DNA of 27,247 bases. Source: CAJQHT01 sp038123275 (GTDB taxonomy: Bacteria > Pseudomonadota > Alphaproteobacteria > Rickettsiales > UBA1997). The DNA is taken from positions 1 through 27,247 of the forward strand of contig JAYORG010000016.1 of assembly GCA_038123275.1 (NCBI GenBank), written 5' to 3'. The notes below the pieces were generated by a model, which worked only from the letters and a program-made list of their open reading frames with translations, did not search any database and was not told the origin of the DNA. A program made the position numbers and the translations under genes. The stretch's first letter is position 1; every line of letters starts with the position of its first letter. This document shows positions 16,379 through 24,928 of the stretch, piece after piece.

Positions 16379-16416
16379 ATTAACTGGCAGAAAGTTTTTT
16401 AACTCTGGTTAATAGT
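16379..16416 (+). repeat. Second copy of the outer-membrane protein gene 3' end
   Basis: These 38 bases match 15593-15630, the last codons, stop and trailer of the outer-membrane protein gene, at 32 of 38 positions, including CTGGCAGAAAGTTTTTTAA and CTGGTTAATA. The three differences are paired dinucleotides. Together with the following copy D it mirrors the sequence around the MITE-like element with the element absent. Confidence 0.75.
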
Positions 16417-16420
16417 ACTA

Positions 16421-16493
16421 ACTGTCATCCTGAACTTAAAGAATCTTGAACTGCTTTTTGCAGCTCTAGAGTCTCTTATGTGAAGGGTGACAG
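16421..16493 (+). repeat. Dispersed palindromic repeat, copy D
   Basis: Starts ACTGTCATCCTGAACTTAAAG. The centre GAACTGC-TTTTT-GCAGCTC keeps a hairpin although both arms and loop differ from copies A and B. It ends in AAGGGTGACAG instead of AAGGATCTCAC. It sits 6 bp beyond the lysA stop and could serve as that gene's 3' hairpin. Confidence 0.75.
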
Positions 16494-16499
16494 ATAGTG

Positions 16500-17741
16500 T
16501 TAAATCTTTTCCAACCTAATCATTTCGTCATAGCTAGGCCTTCTTCTAATAACTTCAAATTTATCACCATCAACCAAAACCTCTGGAATTAATGGCCTAG
16601 AATTGTATTCTCCTGACATTGAAGCACCATAAGCACCACAGGAATAAAATGCCAATAACTCTCCAGATTGTGGCTCAACCACAAAACGATTTTTAGCTAA
16701 AATATCGGTAGTTTCACAAATAGGCCCAGCAATATCAAATTTATGTGAATTACCTTGCTTTTTCTTAAGCTGAACCAATTTATGATAAGAATCATAAAGA
16801 CCAGGGCGCATTAAGTCATTCATAGCAGCATCAATGATTAAATAATCTTTAGAATCAGTTTTTTTAACATGAATCACCTTTGTCACCATAATTGCCGAAT
16901 TTCCGATTAAAGCTCTTCCTGGAGCAATAGTTATTGAAACATTTAAGTCAGAAGTTAAATCTTTAATAACTTTAGCATATTGCTCAATCATAATTGGATT
17001 TTCTTCATTGTAGATAATGCCAATTCCTCCACCAAAATCTAGATTCTTAATTTCAAAGCCGCACTCTCTTAACTCTAAACATAATTCTCTAATTTTTACA
17101 AAAGCATCTTTAAAAGGGGTTAAAGAAGTAATTTGAGAGCCAATATGAGTGGCAATTCCATAAATTTCAATAGAAGGTAGATTTTTAGCTTTTTCATAAA
17201 TTTCTATTGCTTGATGAATATCAACACCAAATTTATCACCTTTTCTGCCAGTTGAAATCTTGTCATGGGTATTAGCATCAACATTTGGATTGACTCTTAA
17301 AGAAAACTTTGCTACCTTGCCAATTTTATCAGCAACCTCGCTTAAAAGCTCTAATTCAGATTCACTCTCAACGCTAAATTCCTCAACACCTTCATTTAAA
17401 GCATATTCAATTTCATCGCTACTTTTACCAACACCAGCAAAAACAATATTTTTTGGATCAATTCCAGCCTTTATGCTACGAAAAATTTCTCCCTTCGAAA
17501 CCACATCAATTCCAGACCCCATATCAGCAAAAATCTTAACTAAATTGATATTAGGATTAGCTTTAATAGCATAACATATTTTATGCTCAACATCACTAAA
17601 TGCCTGATAAAAATTTTGATAATTATTAATAATATTTTTCTTAGAATAACAATAAAAAGGGCTACCAACCTTGTTGGCAATATCACTAACTTTTAACTCT
17701 TCGATGAATAATTCATCATTTCTAAACTCAAAATAATTCAT
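16500..17741 (-). CDS. lysA: Diaminopimelate decarboxylase
   Basis: LysA removes CO2 from meso-diaminopimelate to give lysine, using pyridoxal phosphate. From the ATG at 17741 the protein is 413 aa, a standard length. An ATG 36 bp further upstream (17777) only adds a non-conserved stretch. Motifs: CYAIKANPN with the PLP lysine, GSGIDVVSKGE, ATHIGSQI, NLDFGGGIGI for phosphate binding, GPICETTDILAKNR with the catalytic Cys that acts across the dimer, and SCGAYGASMSGEYNSRP. The usual CESGD/CETGD reads CETTD here, a small change beside the catalytic Cys. It lies 94 bp downstream of the giant ankyrin gene on the same strand. Confidence 0.95.
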   Translation of the reverse strand: MNYFEFRNDELFIEELKVSDIANKVGSPFYCYSKKNIINNYQNFYQAFSDVEHKICYAIKANPNINLVKIFADMGSGIDVVSKGEIFRSIKAGIDPKNIVFAGVGKSSDEIEYALNEGVEEFSVESESELELLSEVADKIGKVAKFSLRVNPNVDANTHDKISTGRKGDKFGVDIHQAIEIYEKAKNLPSIEIYGIATHIGSQITSLTPFKDAFVKIRELCLELRECGFEIKNLDFGGGIGIIYNEENPIMIEQYAKVIKDLTSDLNVSITIAPGRALIGNSAIMVTKVIHVKKTDSKDYLIIDAAMNDLMRPGLYDSYHKLVQLKKKQGNSHKFDIAGPICETTDILAKNRFVVEPQSGELLAFYSCGAYGASMSGEYNSRPLIPEVLVDGDKFEVIRRRPSYDEMIRLEKI

Positions 17742-17835
17742 TGTAACTTTAATTCTAATTTTATCATGAAAACACATTTTACTATCAACTAATATTAAAA
17801 ACTAGTTTTTATGCTTAAAATTAAATTTTAAAAAC

Positions 17836-20800
17836 TCAACGTTGATGGTCTAATGAAGCCTCTGGCAATACTTTACCACTACCTTTACCCTTCTTCTTGC
17901 CTTTTTTATTTTTAGGACTACTACTTGGAGAAGCTTCTATCTGACTAGTAGTTTTGTCTATGGCGTTGGCTAATATTTGAAGCAATTCATCATGATTTTC
18001 ACCCTGATTAACCTTAATTTTTATATGTCCTCTTGTTCTATACATAACAGTATTAGCACTATACTCAACACTAATACCATCAATAGCTTCACCATTTCCA
18101 TCTACCAAATTTTCACGCAATAATCGAACAAATGCTTTTCTTTTTTTATAACCTCCACTTCTAGAACTTTTATATTTAAAAACTGTTTTATTATCTTTAA
18201 TCTTATACTCTGCTGCTTTTAATGTATCTGGAACACGATTTATAATAGTATGTCTAGCATCTATGTTATGACCATTTCTATCATTATCACTTTTGTTAAA
18301 ATTAGAAAGCGATGTTGATGTTAAAGGTGAACTACCAGAACTATTACCAGCTTTTTTCTTATTGCCCTCTTTTCTTTCAAACACATCATCACTACTAATT
18401 TCATCACTTTCCTCATTACTTGTATTATCAATATCAGACCACAAAAATTCAACAGGCTTTGCAGCAGATTTTTTCTTTGGTACCTTCTTCTTGAGAACAA
18501 CTTTTTTCTTAGCTTCCTTCTTCTCAAACTCACTTTCACTTTCCTCATCGCTTCCAATGCCTCCTAGATCATTAGATTTCTTACTTTCACTAAAAAAATC
18601 TTCATCAAGACCAGAAAGCTTTGGAGATGAGTTAAAATCTTCATCAAGAAACCCTGGAAATGCGCCAAGATCAAAAGACTTTTTCTTAGGTTTAACTTTT
18701 TTCTTAGGACGTGGCCCAAGATCAAAAAGGCTTGCTGCTTCCTGATGTTTTTCATCATCAGAATTAAAATCAGAATCAAAAAGCGTTGGAAATTTACTAG
18801 AATCAAGAGGCTTTCTCTGAAGTTTCCTAATTTTCTTTTTCTTCTTTGCCTTCTTAGGCTTTTCAATCTTAACTTCACTGCTATCACTATCGAGATCAAG
18901 CCATTCTGATTTTTTTTCTACCCTCTTCTGTGCCTTCTTTTTCCTTAACTTAAGTGGAGGTAACTTATTATCTGCTTTTTTACCTTTCTTTTTTTCCTCC
19001 TTAAATTTCTCTGGAAATAACATTTTATCCAAGGCTTGAGAATCTACTATGTCTAATAAAAATTGGTGATAAAAATCAATATTATCTTCTTGTATTGCTA
19101 ATTTGGCACCAACTCCTTCTATTTTTAGTGGCAAATATATGCGACCCTGATTATCTTTTGTAATTATTAGTTTCTTTTCAACATTTTTACCCCTACTATT
19201 TTTATAAAAATAAGAAGCAAAAAATTGTCCTCTCCTATCCAAACCTATTACGTAATAATTTTGTATATTTGAAGGATCAACTATTGTTAAATGCCTATCA
19301 TTTGGCTTAACACCACTTATAATATCTCTTCTAGTTTTGCTATCCGCATCACAAAATCTTTTTACAAACTCTTTTTCTATTGTTGTAATATAATCTACAA
19401 CCTTCTCTCTTTCTAAAGATCTACGATGAATATCAGCAATTCTATCAGCTGTTTCGGAATTTTCCTGCATTGTAATAATGTAACCATTATTATTAGCATG
19501 CCTAAGTTGATCCTGACTTGCTACTAATTCACCAATATTTATATCAAGCAATTGTAATATTCTTTGCATCTTAAGAGGTGGGGTTCCATTATTGCCAAGT
19601 GTCATGATATCAGTATAATCATTTTCAGACATTTTCCTACTTAAAACCTGACGATAATATGCTTCTTGATACATGCTAACTGCCATCTCTCTGGTAAGAT
19701 GAAATTTATTTTTATTATTTGCTACTATCCCCTCTATTACTCCAATTTGACCTTTATCTAAAGCTACCATAAAACCACCATGCTGGGATGGTTGAATATT
19801 AAGATTATTATCACCCGATTTAAGATCTCCTCCTTTACCTAATAATTCTAGTAATGTTTTTCTTATTTTTTTAGGATTTCCATCTTCATTTGCAACTTGT
19901 ATATAAGCATCTTGATCAGGTTTTCTTCCTGCTTTTCTTGCTTTTTTAAGCGCAGCCAATGCCTTGGGCGTTAATAGAACATCAAAGCGAGTAAAAGCTA
20001 TTTGAGAATATAAAGCACCTTCCATCTCTGGCGTAATATGAATATAACCAACAGGTGGCTTACCAGGGCTAAGTTTTTTTTGCATCTTTGTTAAAACATC
20101 CTTATCTGTTGCTTGTCTTGCAACTTCATCCAATAATGCTTTTGTGCCACCACACTTGATAATAATTTTGTTCAAACTTTTTACTTGCTCATCTGTAAAA
20201 TTTTGAAAAACCATATTTTCATCATCAGACTGCATCAATAAAACCGCTACCCCTTGAGAAAAGTCTCTATTGATTAACACTACTAAATCTTCAAAGTTAA
20301 GCTCTAAATCTACCTTGCTAACACTTCCTCTTTCAGGCAATCTACCATCTTCTAATGTTTCCGATGCAAGATCTACATTTACTTGAGATTGATAAAATTG
20401 AGTTATATTATGATAAACACGTTTAATACCAGGTGTGTGGCTATTATCACTAGCTCTTTTCATTCCTGGCAAGGCATTACGCGCTAACACATATCTACCA
20501 AAGTCACATGATATTCTTCCTTTATGGCCAATAAAATCAGCATTTTTTATCCCTGGCACTAAAACGTGAAATTCGTCAAAATGATCAGATTTTGCAATTA
20601 GTTTAGCTTGATCATTAAACCTTTTCTTTATTATCTTAATATCACCTTCTGTTAATGCCCTAGACATTCCCAAAGCAACTCTATCTTGATTAATCATATT
20701 AATAATTCTATCTTCTACACTACGATGAATACTACCACGCATTGCAGCTATCACTTTTTGTGGATTAGCATCATAATACTCACCAAAGTTATAATGTGAA

Positions 20801-22626
20801 ATACCTTTATGATAACAATAAATATTAGCTTGCGCCATAAGAAACTGAATTTTATTTGACCATCCTTGGATGGTCTTATCCTGTTTAAATATATTAATTT
20901 CAGCAAGATCTTGCCATCCTAATGGATCTACAGAGTTAACCAAAGATTGGGCTAATTCCTTTTTATTGTCAATTATAGCAACATTCTCAAAAGCATCTTT
21001 TAGTCCTACTATTTTACCATTCTTACATTTTACACTAAAAGCATTAACAAAATAGCTAGCAAAATCGGGATAATTTTTTGCATCTGGGTATAATTCTTTG
21101 GCCTTATTGAGTAAAATAGTTACTACTTCTTGTAGAGCTTTATTAGGATTATCCTTATCTATATCTTCATTAGAAATTGTATTAGCAAATTCTAGCATAA
21201 AATCCTTTGCTCCCTTAATATCAGGAACAGATGGAATACCATTATTATCAAGATCATCACACAAAGTACAAACAAGTTCATTAGAGTGATTAAAATTCAT
21301 TGAATGATCAGATTTTATGATACGCCCAGCTCTAAAAACCGTATTAATAGATCTTAATGCACTATCTTCGCCCACAGATGGAGGTATACCAAGAACCATA
21401 GAAAAATAACTATTAGACCCAGCAATAACATTTTTAAAAGCTTGTGGATACTGACTCAAACCACTTACAGGAATATTATTAACATGAGTATTATCTCTTT
21501 TTACAAATTCAAAAGTATTAATATGATTCTCAATTTGTTTAAGCTGTTCTATTTTAATGCCCACCAAACTTCTTGCATGTTTTTTTTGTGCTGCACTAGC
21601 TTTAGGATTATTAATATAGTTGTTCCTCAAAAAAATAATGGCAGCGTTAAAATCTTTTTGCATTCTTCTTAAAGAATTTCCGGCATTACTTTTATCACGA
21701 TCTGCAACTCCGCTACTTCCAAAAAACTTGACTATCGCTGTTAAGGTCTGACAAGTATTATCTCGACCAATATTACCTACATGGCTAACTGCCGGCATTA
21801 AAAGATGCACTTGGTTATTTTCATCTACATGAATATAGTCATACCCTCTTGGATCTTCATGTAAACCAGCTAGTTTTATAATATTTGGATTTTTACTTTT
21901 CTTCTTTGTTTCCTTTCTTTCCCTTTTTGTTTTTTTCTTACCCTTCTTTGACTCAAATATTTCATCGCTATCACTACTCATTTCATCGCTTTCACTGCCA
22001 CTATCAATAACTACTGGCTTTTTCTTTCTCTTTAATTTCCTAGGCTTAGGTAATGATCCTGTTTTCTTACTTTTACCACCATCAAAATCATCCTCAAACC
22101 ATGATGGAGTGGATACTTTTTTCTTAACTCCTCCTTTATTATCTTTTAACCTCTTCTCTTCCCTACCTCCCAATATTTTTATCGCCTCTTTAACTTTGCC
22201 TGGTGCACTAGTTGATTTAGCAAAATATCTAGCAGCACCAATAGCTGTGACTTCATAATCATTTTCAATTGTTTTATCAGCACCTTCTTCTATTAAAAAT
22301 CTAGCAACAGCTAAATGTCCTTTTGTTACCTTGTTTTTAGTTTTACCTGATGTTGGTGCAACAGCAAAATGTAAAGGGGTGGTATTAGTATTATTTGTAA
22401 TATCCACATCCATTCCAGCTTCAACCAAACTCTCAACCGCTTCTAACTCACCACGCAAACTAGCAATATGAAGTAAACTATTGCCATTTTTATCCCTATA
22501 AGAACAACAAGATTTTGAATATCTAGGATCTGTCACTATAGCTCTAAAACCACTACTGCTAAAAAACTTTCTTCTAACTATATTTTCTTCTATTTTTCCA
22601 TGTATACGATTTTTAGATTTAGACAT
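17836..22626 (-). CDS. Giant ankyrin-repeat protein with charged disordered linkers, candidate secreted effector
   Basis: The 1596-aa protein has no signal peptide or membrane span. Residues ~44-150 hold two to three ankyrin repeats (GNSLLHIASLRGELEAVESL; TTPLHFA...GHLAVARFLIEEGAD). Residues ~155-248 are a polyampholyte linker with Lys/Arg runs (KPRKLKRKKKP, KKKTKRERKETKKKSK) and Ser/Asp runs (SESDEMSSDSDEIF). A ~950-residue region (~250-1200) looks globular and mostly alpha-helical but matches nothing I know. A second charged linker (~1205-1450) repeats the same chemistry, including SDEISSDDVFERKEG. A small domain (~1455-1570) and a Lys/Gly/Ser tail close the protein. Short aromatic-acidic motifs recur in both linkers. 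Ankyrin repeats plus NLS-like runs fit a host-directed effector; that is inference. Codon use matches the neighbours. Confidence 0.85.
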   Translation of the reverse strand: MSKSKNRIHGKIEENIVRRKFFSSSGFRAIVTDPRYSKSCCSYRDKNGNSLLHIASLRGELEAVESLVEAGMDVDITNNTNTTPLHFAVAPTSGKTKNKVTKGHLAVARFLIEEGADKTIENDYEVTAIGAARYFAKSTSAPGKVKEAIKILGGREEKRLKDNKGGVKKKVSTPSWFEDDFDGGKSKKTGSLPKPRKLKRKKKPVVIDSGSESDEMSSDSDEIFESKKGKKKTKRERKETKKKSKNPNIIKLAGLHEDPRGYDYIHVDENNQVHLLMPAVSHVGNIGRDNTCQTLTAIVKFFGSSGVADRDKSNAGNSLRRMQKDFNAAIIFLRNNYINNPKASAAQKKHARSLVGIKIEQLKQIENHINTFEFVKRDNTHVNNIPVSGLSQYPQAFKNVIAGSNSYFSMVLGIPPSVGEDSALRSINTVFRAGRIIKSDHSMNFNHSNELVCTLCDDLDNNGIPSVPDIKGAKDFMLEFANTISNEDIDKDNPNKALQEVVTILLNKAKELYPDAKNYPDFASYFVNAFSVKCKNGKIVGLKDAFENVAIIDNKKELAQSLVNSVDPLGWQDLAEINIFKQDKTIQGWSNKIQFLMAQANIYCYHKGISHYNFGEYYDANPQKVIAAMRGSIHRSVEDRIINMINQDRVALGMSRALTEGDIKIIKKRFNDQAKLIAKSDHFDEFHVLVPGIKNADFIGHKGRISCDFGRYVLARNALPGMKRASDNSHTPGIKRVYHNITQFYQSQVNVDLASETLEDGRLPERGSVSKVDLELNFEDLVVLINRDFSQGVAVLLMQSDDENMVFQNFTDEQVKSLNKIIIKCGGTKALLDEVARQATDKDVLTKMQKKLSPGKPPVGYIHITPEMEGALYSQIAFTRFDVLLTPKALAALKKARKAGRKPDQDAYIQVANEDGNPKKIRKTLLELLGKGGDLKSGDNNLNIQPSQHGGFMVALDKGQIGVIEGIVANNKNKFHLTREMAVSMYQEAYYRQVLSRKMSENDYTDIMTLGNNGTPPLKMQRILQLLDINIGELVASQDQLRHANNNGYIITMQENSETADRIADIHRRSLEREKVVDYITTIEKEFVKRFCDADSKTRRDIISGVKPNDRHLTIVDPSNIQNYYVIGLDRRGQFFASYFYKNSRGKNVEKKLIITKDNQGRIYLPLKIEGVGAKLAIQEDNIDFYHQFLLDIVDSQALDKMLFPEKFKEEKKKGKKADNKLPPLKLRKKKAQKRVEKKSEWLDLDSDSSEVKIEKPKKAKKKKKIRKLQRKPLDSSKFPTLFDSDFNSDDEKHQEAASLFDLGPRPKKKVKPKKKSFDLGAFPGFLDEDFNSSPKLSGLDEDFFSESKKSNDLGGIGSDEESESEFEKKEAKKKVVLKKKVPKKKSAAKPVEFLWSDIDNTSNEESDEISSDDVFERKEGNKKKAGNSSGSSPLTSTSLSNFNKSDNDRNGHNIDARHTIINRVPDTLKAAEYKIKDNKTVFKYKSSRSGGYKKRKAFVRLLRENLVDGNGEAIDGISVEYSANTVMYRTRGHIKIKVNQGENHDELLQILANAIDKTTSQIEASPSSSPKNKKGKKKGKGSGKVLPEASLDHQR

Positions 22627-22665
22627 ATTTTTGCATTAATGTAAGTTGTGTAGCATTTAAACATA

Positions 22666-22693
22666 ATTATAACAATTTTAACATTTTTGTCAA
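22666..22693 (-). promoter_or_regulatory. Perfect-consensus sigma-70 promoter of the giant ankyrin gene
   Basis: On the minus strand TTGACA (22693-22688) and TATAAT (22671-22666) are both exact consensus, 16 bp apart. The start site would be near 22659, giving a leader of about 33 nt to the ATG at 22626. No other site in the window matches both hexamers exactly. Confidence 0.75.
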
Positions 22694-22727
22694 ATTAAAA
22701 TAACTCATATTGAAATTGTAAATTGAT

Positions 22728-22759
22728 TTGACTAACCTAATTAACATCCAAATTATAAA
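22728..22759 (+). promoter_or_regulatory. Possible promoter of the nadE operon
   Basis: TTGACT at 22728-22733 is followed by A/T-rich -10 candidates: AATTAT (22751, 17-bp spacing), TTATAA (22753) or TATAAA (22754). Start sites would fall within a few bases of the nadE ATG at 22769, so the mRNA would have almost no leader. The match is imperfect. Confidence 0.4.
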
Positions 22760-22768
22760 TATAAAAAA

Positions 22769-24448
22769 ATGACAAAAAATCTTAAAATAGCCCTAGCCCA
22801 AATTAATTTTACAGTTGGCGACTTAACAGGTAATACCACAAAAATTATTAATCAATATCAAAAATCTCAAAACAAAGATTTAGACTTAATAATATTTAGC
22901 GAGCTAGCAATATCTGGCTATCCTGCTGAAGACTTACTTCATAAAAAATATTTTACTAAAGAAATAGAATTTAAAATTAATGAAATTTGTGAGGCTACTA
23001 AAAATTGCAACACTGCTATTATTGTAGGTGCCCCAGCTGCATTTTCCAATCGCTATGAAGAAAGCTTACTTTATAATTGCGCCCTTTTAATTGAAGATGG
23101 AGAAGTAAAGAAAATAATAAAAAAGAGCAATATCCCCAATTATGGCATCTTTGATGAAAAAAGATATTTTAAAGAAGCACCCCATCTAACTAATTTTAAG
23201 TTTCGTAATTTTAATGTAGCTATTTTAATTTGCGAAGATATCTGGGCAAAACAAAATGCCTTCTTATTAAATGACAAAAAACTAGATGCCATAATAGTTA
23301 TTAATGCTTCGCCATTTAGCCACAATAAAATTGAAAAAAGAATCCAAACCGCTCAAACATTTATTAGCAACATTAAAAAACCATTAATTTACGTTAATCA
23401 AGTTGGTGCCCAAGATAGCATTTTATTTGATGGATCTTCTTTTGTCTTAGACAAAAAGAGCCAGCTAGCTTTAAAAATGAAAGAATTTGAAGAAGACTAT
23501 CAAACCATAACCATCAATAATAATGGCGACGTAAAAACAAAAGAGAAAATTATCCATAATAAAGCTACCAAGGAAGATCTACAATTATCTCGAACCTACA
23601 ATGGCTGCATATTGGGTGTTAGAGACTACTTACACAAAAATGGTTTTAAAAAAGTTGTTATTGGCATGAGTGGCGGGATCGATTCTGCTTTATGTGCCTG
23701 TATAGCAGTCGATGCCATTGGCTCTAAAAATGTTAGATTAATTGCTCTGCCATCAAAATTTAACTCTCAAACCAGCTTTGATGATGCTAATAAATGCTCT
23801 GATAATCTTGAAATTAAACTAGAATCCATACCAATTGAAGAAATATTTTCAACTTTTGGTTACTTGCTCCAGGAGCAAGTAACTGGAGAAAATTCTAACT
23901 TAACACAAGAAAACTTACAATCTCGTATTAGGGGTACTATTTTAATGGCTATTTCTAATGCTTCCAACCATCTACTTTTAACCACAGGCAATAAATCAGA
24001 AATGGCTGTTGGCTATGCCACAATTTATGGTGATATGTGCGGCTCTTTAAATCCGTTAAAAGATATTTACAAAAGCGAAATTTTCAAATTAGCTACATGG
24101 CGCAATTCCAACATTCCTGCAATTTCTATTTATCAAAAACTAAATCTAATACCAAAAAATATTATTACCAAAGAACCAACCGCAGAACTCAGAGAAAATC
24201 AAAAAGATAGCGACTCTTTGCCAGAATATGAAATATTAGATAAAATTTTATTCAATTTAATTGAAGAAGAAAAATCAGTAAAAGAAATAATAGATCTTGG
24301 ATTTGAGGCAAATCTAGTAAAAAAAGTTGCAAAATTACTTTACACCAGTGAATATAAAAGAAAACAAGCGGTTATTGGAATAAAACTTTCCAAATTATCT
24401 TTTGATAAAGATCGCAGATATCAAATTACTAACAAATTTTGGGAATAA
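22769..24448 (+). CDS. nadE: Glutamine-dependent NAD+ synthetase
   Basis: This two-domain enzyme amidates nicotinic acid adenine dinucleotide to NAD+ with ammonia taken from glutamine. The N-terminal nitrilase-type glutaminase domain (~1-265) has the catalytic triad in FSELAISGYP (Glu45), KSNIPNYGIFDE (Lys119) and LICEDIW (Cys155). The C-terminal synthetase domain (~275-559) has the ATP pyrophosphatase loop SGGIDS at 301-306, TTGNKSEMAVGYATIYGDM, and GSLNPLKDIYK. The 559-aa length is standard for the form in alphaproteobacteria. It leads a five-gene run, with the RDD gene 3 bp after its stop. A perfect 25-nt palindrome lies within the coding sequence at 23859-23883. Confidence 0.97.
   Translation: MTKNLKIALAQINFTVGDLTGNTTKIINQYQKSQNKDLDLIIFSELAISGYPAEDLLHKKYFTKEIEFKINEICEATKNCNTAIIVGAPAAFSNRYEESLLYNCALLIEDGEVKKIIKKSNIPNYGIFDEKRYFKEAPHLTNFKFRNFNVAILICEDIWAKQNAFLLNDKKLDAIIVINASPFSHNKIEKRIQTAQTFISNIKKPLIYVNQVGAQDSILFDGSSFVLDKKSQLALKMKEFEEDYQTITINNNGDVKTKEKIIHNKATKEDLQLSRTYNGCILGVRDYLHKNGFKKVVIGMSGGIDSALCACIAVDAIGSKNVRLIALPSKFNSQTSFDDANKCSDNLEIKLESIPIEEIFSTFGYLLQEQVTGENSNLTQENLQSRIRGTILMAISNASNHLLLTTGNKSEMAVGYATIYGDMCGSLNPLKDIYKSEIFKLATWRNSNIPAISIYQKLNLIPKNIITKEPTAELRENQKDSDSLPEYEILDKILFNLIEEEKSVKEIIDLGFEANLVKKVAKLLYTSEYKRKQAVIGIKLSKLSFDKDRRYQITNKFWE
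23859..23883. repeat. Perfect 25-nt palindrome inside nadE
   Basis: GTTACTTGCTCC, one central A, then GGAGCAAGTAAC: 12 exact pairs with a 1-nt centre. It encodes part of GYLLQEQVTG in the loop region after the SGGIDS domain start. The G/C content at its middle is high for this gene. Confidence 0.85.
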
Positions 24449-24451
24449 ATC

Positions 24452-24928
24452 ATGACAAAAAAACTAAATTATGCCGGTTTTTGGAGAAGATTATCAGCTA
24501 GCCTAATTGATATCTTAATTACAACTCCAATCTTAATTTCCATAGTTTATTTATTTGGTTTAGACAAATATTTAACAATAGAAATTAACGAAGAACTTTA
24601 CTCATATGTAGAAAACCAAAAAGCCAGCATTAATCGTACAATCATTGATATTATCTCCATTGTTATTGCTGCTTTTTATTCCATCCTTTTTATCTCTTCT
24701 AAAAAAATGGCAACTCCAGGTAAAATGCTATTTAATGTCTATGTAGTTGACCTAAAAGGACAAAAATTAACTGCCCTTAGAGCAACAGCACGTTTCTTTG
24801 CTTCACTATTATCAGCCATATCCTTTGGTATTGGCCTAATTATGATTGCTTTTACTAAAGAAAAAACCGCTTTTCATGACATAATATGCTCAACTAGAGT
24901 TGTTAAAAAAGGCCAAAAAGATGAGTAA
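24452..24928 (+). CDS. RDD family membrane protein
   Basis: A 158-aa inner-membrane protein with three hydrophobic helices at ~19-36, ~62-82 and ~112-133. It carries the family pattern: AGFWRRLSASLIDILI, with Arg12/13 before the first helix and Asp20 within it, and a C-terminal KTAFHDIICSTRVV with the conserved His-Asp. RDD proteins have been linked to ion transport and stress tolerance, but the role of most, including this one, is unknown. It begins 3 bp after nadE and its last 8 bases overlap the start of gltX (ATGAGTAA), which suggests coupled translation. Confidence 0.9.
   Translation: MTKKLNYAGFWRRLSASLIDILITTPILISIVYLFGLDKYLTIEINEELYSYVENQKASINRTIIDIISIVIAAFYSILFISSKKMATPGKMLFNVYVVDLKGQKLTALRATARFFASLLSAISFGIGLIMIAFTKEKTAFHDIICSTRVVKKGQKDE

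Noticed and set aside
15785..16493. Copies A-D as a CRISPR array
   Set aside because: There are only four copies, one inverted, with irregular spacing, a gene between them and variable cores. This is a dispersed palindromic repeat.
17795..17825. AAAAACTAGTTTTT palindrome between the giant gene and lysA as a terminator
   Set aside because: The stem is only five A-T pairs, too weak for a terminator in this base composition.
18293..18899. Open frames on both strands inside the charged linker of the giant gene
   Set aside because: They are shifted readings of Lys/Asp/Ser codon runs with no family signal, and the long frame is intact throughout.
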